The translations under genes and the position numbers were made by a program. A stretch of 64,000 nucleotides of DNA from positions 83,832 to 147,831 of the forward strand of contig JAUVYB010000001.1 in assembly GCA_030603275.1 (NCBI GenBank). Direction: 5' to 3'. Below the pieces are notes generated by a model. It made no database searches, was not told where the DNA came from, and saw only the letters and a list, made by a program, of their open reading frames with translations. The DNA is from Deltaproteobacteria bacterium. GTDB lineage: Bacteria > Chloroflexota > Dehalococcoidia > Dehalococcoidales > BS750m-G39. Below are positions 58,517 through 64,000 of this stretch, piece by piece (within the stretch, counting starts at the first letter, position 1; each line of letters opens with the position of its first letter).

Positions 58517-58586
58517 ACTACAGCGCCAGTGTGAGTAACACTGGTCCGACGGCCTTCTGTAAATACAGGAGGCCGTTTCTTACTTT
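58517..58586 (+). ncRNA. Candidate small RNA: hairpin CCAGTGT-gagta-ACACTGG then intrinsic terminator
   Basis: 58526-58544 7-bp stem; 58549-58576 12-bp stem with AAAT loop followed by TTTCTTACTTT. Confidence 0.45.
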
Positions 58587-59958
58587 AACTCCTCTTTACC
58601 AGCCCCACCCTTATCGCCTCCCTCAGCGTGCTCACCGGGACAATCTTTATATTTTTAGGATTTGAAATATTAGCTCCGGCCCTGGGCACCAGGCAGCGCT
58701 TGAATCCCAGCCGGGCGGCTTCGGCCACCCTTCGGTCCAGCTGGGAGACGGCTCTCAGCTCACCGCTCAAGCCCACCTCCCCCACCGCCGCCAGCTGCGG
58801 GTCGACGGCAATATCTCTGGCGCTGGAGGCGATGGCCAGGGCAATACCCAAATCAGCCGCCGGCTCGGCGACCTTCAGCCCGCCGGTGACATTGGCGATA
58901 ATATCCTGGTTGCCCAGCCTTAAATTCGCCCTCTTGGTCAGCACGGCGGTAATCAGCAATAAACGCCCGAAGTCAACCCCGTTGGCGGTGCGCCGGGGCA
59001 AGCCAAAAGATGTGGGCGTGGTCAGGGCTTGAATCTCCACCAGCAGGGGACGGCTGCCCTCCAGTGTGGGCACCACCGCCGAGCCGATGGCCTCCCCCCA
59101 CCGCTGGGATAGGAAGGCTTTGGACGGGTTGTCCACCTCCACCAGCCCCTCCTGCTTCATCTCAAAGACGCCCACCTCGTTGGTGGAGCCGAAGCGGTTT
59201 TTCACCCCCCGCAGCAGCCGGTAGGCACTGAAGGGCTCGCCCTCAAGATAGAGAACCACATCAACTATATGCTCCAGTACTCTGGGACCGGCGATAGCGC
59301 CGTCCTTGGTCACATGGCCGGCCACGAAAACGGGCACGGCGCTGGGCTTGGCCCAGTGCATCAGCCTCAGGGTGCACTCCCGCACCTGGCCGATGCTGCC
59401 CGCCCCCGAATCCAGCTCGGGGAGGTAAACCGCCTGTATGGAATCGATGACCACCAGCGACGGGGCCAGTTGCTCCAGGTGGCTCAGGATAGCCCCCAGG
59501 TCGGTTTCGGAAAGCAGGTAAAGCCTCTCCCCGCTTATTCCCAGCCGCTCCGCCCTTAGCCTTATTTGAGATAACGTCTCCTCGCCGGAGACATAGGCAA
59601 CCTTGCCCCCCGCCCCGGCCACCAGAGCCGAAATCTGTAGCAGCAGGGTGGACTTGCCGATACCGGGCTCACCCCCGACGAGCACCAGCGAGCCGGCCAC
59701 CACCCCTCCCCCCAACACCCGGTTCACCTCAGCCATAGGCAGGGGAAGGCGGTCGGAGGAATTAATGGCCACCTGGGATAGCTCGCGGGGCGGGTTTTCC
59801 AGGGCGGAGACGTTAGGCGGAGCCGCCGCGGTCACCCTGGTCTCAGCAAAGGTATTCCACTCCTGGCAGTTAGGGCAGCGCCCCAGCCACTTGAGGCTCT
59901 CCTTGCCGCAGTTCTGGCAGACAAAGATAGTCCTGGCTGATTTATCTGATTTACCCAC
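58585..59958 (-). CDS. radA: DNA repair protein RadA
   Basis: FVCQNCGKESLKWLGRCPNCQEWNTF; LVGGEPGIGKSTLLLQ; LLRGVKNRFGSTNEVGVFEM. Confidence 0.96.
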   Translation of the reverse strand: MGKSDKSARTIFVCQNCGKESLKWLGRCPNCQEWNTFAETRVTAAAPPNVSALENPPRELSQVAINSSDRLPLPMAEVNRVLGGGVVAGSLVLVGGEPGIGKSTLLLQISALVAGAGGKVAYVSGEETLSQIRLRAERLGISGERLYLLSETDLGAILSHLEQLAPSLVVIDSIQAVYLPELDSGAGSIGQVRECTLRLMHWAKPSAVPVFVAGHVTKDGAIAGPRVLEHIVDVVLYLEGEPFSAYRLLRGVKNRFGSTNEVGVFEMKQEGLVEVDNPSKAFLSQRWGEAIGSAVVPTLEGSRPLLVEIQALTTPTSFGLPRRTANGVDFGRLLLITAVLTKRANLRLGNQDIIANVTGGLKVAEPAADLGIALAIASSARDIAVDPQLAAVGEVGLSGELRAVSQLDRRVAEAARLGFKRCLVPRAGANISNPKNIKIVPVSTLREAIRVGLVKRS

Positions 59959-60007
59959 GGAATGACTTTAACTGATTCAGAGGGGTATTTCAAGGGGATT
60001 TAAGGGA

Positions 60008-60132
60008 ACCCTATCCCCTTTATGCACCCTAAAAAATCTTTGATTTTTCAGGGAACCCGCTTTATCCCCTTCCCCTTGCCAAGGGGAAGGGGAATTATTT
60101 TTTAGAAAGAGGGGCTAACGCCCCTCTTAAAC
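60008..60132 (+). repeat. Dispersed intergenic repeat, family A (copy 5, with internal insertion near 60026-60060)
   Basis: ccctatccccttta...tttatccccttccccttgccaaggggaaggggaattattttttagaaagaggggctaacgcccctcttaaact. Confidence 0.78.
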
Positions 60133-60151
60133 TCCCCATTAGATAGGGATT

Positions 60152-60237
60152 TCCCCCTCCCCTTCTCCCCCCTCCCAACAAAACGAGGGGTTAAAGACAC
60201 AGCCCTATAGGGCGGGAGGGTGGGAAGAAAAACCACC
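60152..60237 (+). repeat. Family-B repeat with G-quadruplex motif GGGCGGGAGGGTGGG (60210-60224)
   Basis: ccttctcccccctcccaacaaaacgaggggttaaagacacagccctatagggcgggagggtgggaag. Confidence 0.78.
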
Positions 60238-60238
60238 G

Positions 60239-61414
60239 CTACATAAGCATGCCCAGCAGTATGCCGGCAACTACGGAAGTGGCAACTGCCCCCGCCATAT
60301 TGGGCCCCATGGCATGCATCAGCAGGAAGTTTCTCGGGTTAGCCTCCTGCCCCATCTTCTGCACCACTCTGGCCGACATCGGGATAGCCGATACACCGGC
60401 GGCGCCTATCAGCGGGTTTATCTTTTCCTTGAGGAAGAGGTTGACCAGCTTGGCCGTCCACAGCCCGCCGGCGGTGCCGAAGGCAAAGGCTACTATGGCC
60501 AGCCCGATAATGGCCAGGGTCTGGCCGGTAAGGAATACCGAGGCCGGCATCAGCGCCCCCACCGTTATTCCCAGCAGGAAGGTGAGGACATCGATAAACA
60601 CCCCACCCGCCGCCTGGGCCAGCCTATCGGTAACCCCGCTGACCCGCAGCAGGTTGCCGAACATGAACATGCCGATAAGGGGTACCGACTTGGGCACGAG
60701 CAGGGCGGCGACCAGAAATACAATTATGGGGAAGAGAATCTCCTCCAGCTTGGAGACCTGGCGCAGCTGGGGTTTCATAACTATGGCCCGCTCTTTTTTG
60801 GTGGTCAGCAGCCTTATTATCGGCGGCTGGAGAATAGGCACCAGGGCCATGTAAGAATAGGCTACCAGCGTAATCGGGCCCAGCAGCCGCGGGGCCAGGG
60901 CGGCGGTGAGGAAAACGGTAGGCGGCCCATCGGAGCCGCCGATGATGCCGACACAGGCCGCCTCGTTTACGGTAAACATCCCGGAAACGTAGGCGATGAT
61001 AAATACAATGAAAACACCCAGCTGGGCGGCGGCGCCGAAGAGAAAGGATACGGGACGGGCGATAGTAGGCCTGAAATCGGTCATGGCGCCTACCCCCAGG
61101 AAGATGAGCAGCGGAATTACCTCGGATTCAATCCCGTAGGTGTAGAGAATATTTAATAATCCTATCTCGCCCCTGCCTATGGCCTGTATCAGCCCGCCTA
61201 AAGTCGGCACCTCGGCGGGGAAGCCCTCGGCGGAATACACCATCATGCCGCCGAGGGGAAGATTGACCATAAGGATACCGAAGCCTATCGGCACTAACAA
61301 AATGGGCTCCATCTTCCTGGCGATGCCAAGGTAGATAAGGAGCCCGGCGATTAAGAACATTATAATATTGCCCCAGCTTAATGAGCCGAAGGCGGTTTCG
61401 TAGAGGCCAAACAC
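60239..61414 (-). CDS. Sodium ion-translocating decarboxylase subunit beta (GTG start)
   Basis: FLGVGAMTDFRPTIARP; GIIGGSDGPPTVFLTAALAPRLLGPI; multi-TM. Confidence 0.93.
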   Translation of the reverse strand: MFGLYETAFGSLSWGNIIMFLIAGLLIYLGIARKMEPILLVPIGFGILMVNLPLGGMMVYSAEGFPAEVPTLGGLIQAIGRGEIGLLNILYTYGIESEVIPLLIFLGVGAMTDFRPTIARPVSFLFGAAAQLGVFIVFIIAYVSGMFTVNEAACVGIIGGSDGPPTVFLTAALAPRLLGPITLVAYSYMALVPILQPPIIRLLTTKKERAIVMKPQLRQVSKLEEILFPIIVFLVAALLVPKSVPLIGMFMFGNLLRVSGVTDRLAQAAGGVFIDVLTFLLGITVGALMPASVFLTGQTLAIIGLAIVAFAFGTAGGLWTAKLVNLFLKEKINPLIGAAGVSAIPMSARVVQKMGQEANPRNFLLMHAMGPNMAGAVATSVVAGILLGMLM

Positions 61415-61567
61415 CTACTTATCCTTTGCCGGAGTCTCTTTAGTCCTGGCTCCGGTTTTTTGTATTATCAGTCCCACTATCCAGGCCACCAGGGACAGGA
61501 TGACCAAAACGAGTACGGTCACCCCAAAGCCACCACCGGCAATCCTGGCTATTAAACCCCAGTCCAT
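61415..61567 (-). CDS. OadG-like small membrane subunit (not in ORF track)
   Basis: MDWGLIARIAGGGFGVTVLVLVILSLVAWIVGLIIQKTGARTKETPAKDK*; stop abuts the beta-subunit start. Confidence 0.75.
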   Translation of the reverse strand: MDWGLIARIAGGGFGVTVLVLVILSLVAWIVGLIIQKTGARTKETPAKDK

Positions 61568-61600
61568 AATCTTAAATATCCCTTAAATTTAATAAACCTG

Positions 61601-61822
61601 TCAATATTCAATGATAGCTACTAAATCACCGGCCTCAACCACCTGCCCCACCGCAAGCTCTATCTTGGCAACGGTGCCGGCCACCGGAGCCAGTATCGGA
61701 TTTTCCATCTTCATTGATTCTAACAGGCAGACCACATCCCCCTCACCAACCTTATCCCCCACTTTAACATTCACACTGGTGATTTTACCCGTTATCGGTA
61801 TCTCAATATTCTCCTGTGACAA
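61601..61822 (-). CDS. Biotin/lipoyl attachment-domain carrier protein
   Basis: LLESMKMENPILAPVAGTVAKIELAVGQVVEAGDLVAIIEY (biotinylation motif SMKM). Confidence 0.92.
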   Translation of the reverse strand: MSQENIEIPITGKITSVNVKVGDKVGEGDVVCLLESMKMENPILAPVAGTVAKIELAVGQVVEAGDLVAIIEY

Positions 61823-61985
61823 TTTCTGGTCTCCTTTCTTCTTATCCGCGTCTTTAAGCCTTATCGGCGTCGATTTTACCCGCTATCAAACCCACCGCCA
61901 TCTGGGCAAACTGAAAGGGCGGCTCCGGTATTATCCCGTTGTTCCCGCCCTTTTCATGCAAAAGCTGCCCTGTTAGCCATATGAA

Positions 61986-63998
61986 TTACGCTTTATCGTC
62001 TCCCAGCAATGCTCCCACGGCGGCCATGCCCGGGAAAGGTTGCTCATCTGTTTTCAGCACAATTTCACTATCGGCAACATCAATCAAAGCCTTGGAAACA
62101 TAGCTATTCATTTTTAGATGTTCCAGAAGATCACCGTTGTCCTGGATTATCTTTTCTATATCCGCTTTCAAGTCCTCCGCGCTGTAAACGGTAAGCAGGT
62201 TCTCGGAACTCTCCACGCTGAAGACGCCCTTCAATGCCTTGATAGCGTCCGGGATAGCCGGGGGAATCTCAGTCAGTTCCGCCTCAACCTCAAAAACCTT
62301 GTCAAAGACCTTAAATTCGCTGCGGAGCACCGATTCGGAAAGCTTATCCTCAATCATGTCCTGAATTGCCCGGCGTAAGGGCCTGGCCCCGAAGACCTCA
62401 TCATAGCCCTTCTCCCCCAGGAAATCTTTGGCGGCATCGGTCACCTCCAGTTTTATCTCCTTCTCCGCCAACTGCTTTGAAACCTGGGAAAGCATCAGGT
62501 CAACTATCCTGCGGATATTATCCTTGCTCAGGGAATGGAACACCACCACCCCGTCGATGCGGTTCAAGAACTCGGGGCGGAAGGTCTTCTTCAGCTCATC
62601 AAGCAGCTTCTCCTTCATTTTATCGTAGTCCATCTGCTGGGTCTTGGCCTCATCGTCGCGCAAGGCAAAACCGATAGTGCCGCTCTTCTTTATGAGCTTG
62701 GCGCCGATGTTGCTGGTCATGATGATAATGCAATTGCGGAAATCAACCCGCCGGCCCTTGGCATCAGTCAGGTGTCCGTCGTCAAATATCTGCAAGAGGA
62801 TGTTAAAGACATCCTCGTGGGCCTTCTCAATCTCATCCAGGAGTATGGCGCAATACGACTTGCGCCTCACCGCCTCGGTAAGCTGCCCGCCCTCGTCATA
62901 GCCGACATACCCCGGAGGCGCCCCGACCAGCCGGGCCACGGTATGCCTCTCCATAAACTCGGACATATCCAGCCTTATCAGGGTATCCTCGCTGCCGAAC
63001 ATAAACTCGGCCAGGGCTCTAACCAGCTCCGTCTTACCCACGCCGGTAGGGCCGAGAAAGATGAAATTACCTATGGGGTGCCTCGGGTCTTTGATTCCGG
63101 CCCGGGCCCGCCTAACCGCCCGGGAGATGGTATTAATCGCCTCATCTTGGCCGATAATGCGCTTATGCAGAACTTCTTCCATCTGAAGCAGGCGGCTGGT
63201 CTCGTCAGAAGCCAGCTGCACCACCGGAATGCCGGTCCACATACTAACCACCTCGGCTATATCCTCGGCGGTGACCACCGGCTTCGCCTGCTCCCGCTCC
63301 GTCTGCCAGTCATCCTCCATCTGCTTTATCTTCTCTTCCATCTGGAGCTCACGCTGGCGCAGCTCGGCGGCATACTCGTACTGCTGAGAGGTAAGTGCCG
63401 CTTCTTTGTCCTTCTGCACGCTCTCCTGGGCGCGCCTGGCTTCCTTCAGGGTAACCGGTATCGTCCGGCGTCTAATTCTCACTCTGGACGATGCCTCGTC
63501 AATCAGGTCGATAGCCTTGTCGGGCATAAAGCGGTCGGGAATATACCTGGAAGCTAACGTTGCCGCGGCACTCAGTGCCTCGGCACTTATGGTCAGCTGG
63601 TGATGCTCCTCATAGCGCTCCTTAACCCCGTTCAAGATATCCAGCGTCTCATCTACAGAAGGCTCTTCCACCAAAACGGGCTGGAAGCGCCGCTCCAGGG
63701 CGGCATCACGCTCTACATACTTACGGTAATCATCAAGGGTGGTAGCGCCGATGCACTGCAGCTCACCCCGTGCCAGGGATGGTTTGAGGATATTAGCGGC
63801 ATCAACCGCCCCCTCCGCCGCCCCGGCACCCACCATTGTATGAAATTCATCTATAAACAGCACGCAGTTACCGGCGGCCTTTATCTCATCGACGACCTTC
63901 TTCAACCGCTCCTCGAACTCACCGCGGTACTTTGTACCGGCCACCACCGCCCCCATATCCAGGGTAACAATCCTCTTCCCCTCCAGCGTCTCCGGCAC
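61986..63998 (-). CDS. clpC: ATP-dependent Clp protease ATP-binding subunit ClpC-type (partial, runs off window end)
   Basis: [18 protein letters not shown]-like [53 protein letters not shown]. Confidence 0.93.
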   Translation of the reverse strand: MPETLEGKRIVTLDMGAVVAGTKYRGEFEERLKKVVDEIKAAGNCVLFIDEFHTMVGAGAAEGAVDAANILKPSLARGELQCIGATTLDDYRKYVERDAALERRFQPVLVEEPSVDETLDILNGVKERYEEHHQLTISAEALSAAATLASRYIPDRFMPDKAIDLIDEASSRVRIRRRTIPVTLKEARRAQESVQKDKEAALTSQQYEYAAELRQRELQMEEKIKQMEDDWQTEREQAKPVVTAEDIAEVVSMWTGIPVVQLASDETSRLLQMEEVLHKRIIGQDEAINTISRAVRRARAGIKDPRHPIGNFIFLGPTGVGKTELVRALAEFMFGSEDTLIRLDMSEFMERHTVARLVGAPPGYVGYDEGGQLTEAVRRKSYCAILLDEIEKAHEDVFNILLQIFDDGHLTDAKGRRVDFRNCIIIMTSNIGAKLIKKSGTIGFALRDDEAKTQQMDYDKMKEKLLDELKKTFRPEFLNRIDGVVVFHSLSKDNIRRIVDLMLSQVSKQLAEKEIKLEVTDAAKDFLGEKGYDEVFGARPLRRAIQDMIEDKLSESVLRSEFKVFDKVFEVEAELTEIPPAIPDAIKALKGVFSVESSENLLTVYSAEDLKADIEKIIQDNGDLLEHLKMNSYVSKALIDVADSEIVLKTDEQPFPGMAAVGALLGDDKA

Positions 63999-64000
63999 TT

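Noticed and set aside
62535-63557. 340-aa plus-strand ORF opposite clpC
   Set aside because: Antisense of a clear ClpC coding frame; high-GC shadow ORF.

Overview
This 64 kb window looks like chromosomal DNA from an anaerobic bacterium, and the gene content and tmRNA tag suggest Chloroflexota/Dehalococcoidia (taxonomy is inference). Housekeeping blocks: yidC-yidD-rnpA-rpmH; rpsR-ssb-rpsF; ssrA-smpB; rpsB-tsf-pyrH-frr-uppS-cdsA-dxr-rseP-ispG; proS; pheST; infC-rpmI-rplT; thrS; gatB-secG; cysS-cysE-ispF-ispD; radA; a Na+-pump decarboxylase fragment; and clpC. Three tRNAs (Asp, Gly, Ala) and a tmRNA are readable. Accessory content: (1) a minus-strand operon at 4.1-10.7 kb with two MttB-family methyltransferase/corrinoid-protein pairs, a MetH-activation-like protein, and a terminal AsnB-like enzyme whose catalytic Cys is Ala; (2) a plus-strand cluster of about 14 genes at 11.2-19.6 kb with NifX/ORP-like proteins, two ferredoxin-MinD ATPases, Mrp, an IscU-like scaffold, a radical SAM protein, DUF134, DUF364 and DUF5320 proteins. 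It has a consensus promoter over a perfect inverted repeat and resembles a metallocofactor-assembly system related to the Desulfovibrio orange-protein (ORP) locus; (3) an arsM/HgcC-like AbrB pair with a palindrome at its promoter; (4) a BcsA/PilZ-like synthase plus GH26 module flanked by a related ~60 bp repeat; (5) dispersed intergenic repeats carrying terminator hairpins and a G3N1 G-quadruplex motif; (6) an orphan promoter plus two-hairpin small-RNA candidate divergent from a NYN-domain gene; (7) infC apparently starting at AUA. All calls come from reading motifs and sequence; no database search was run.
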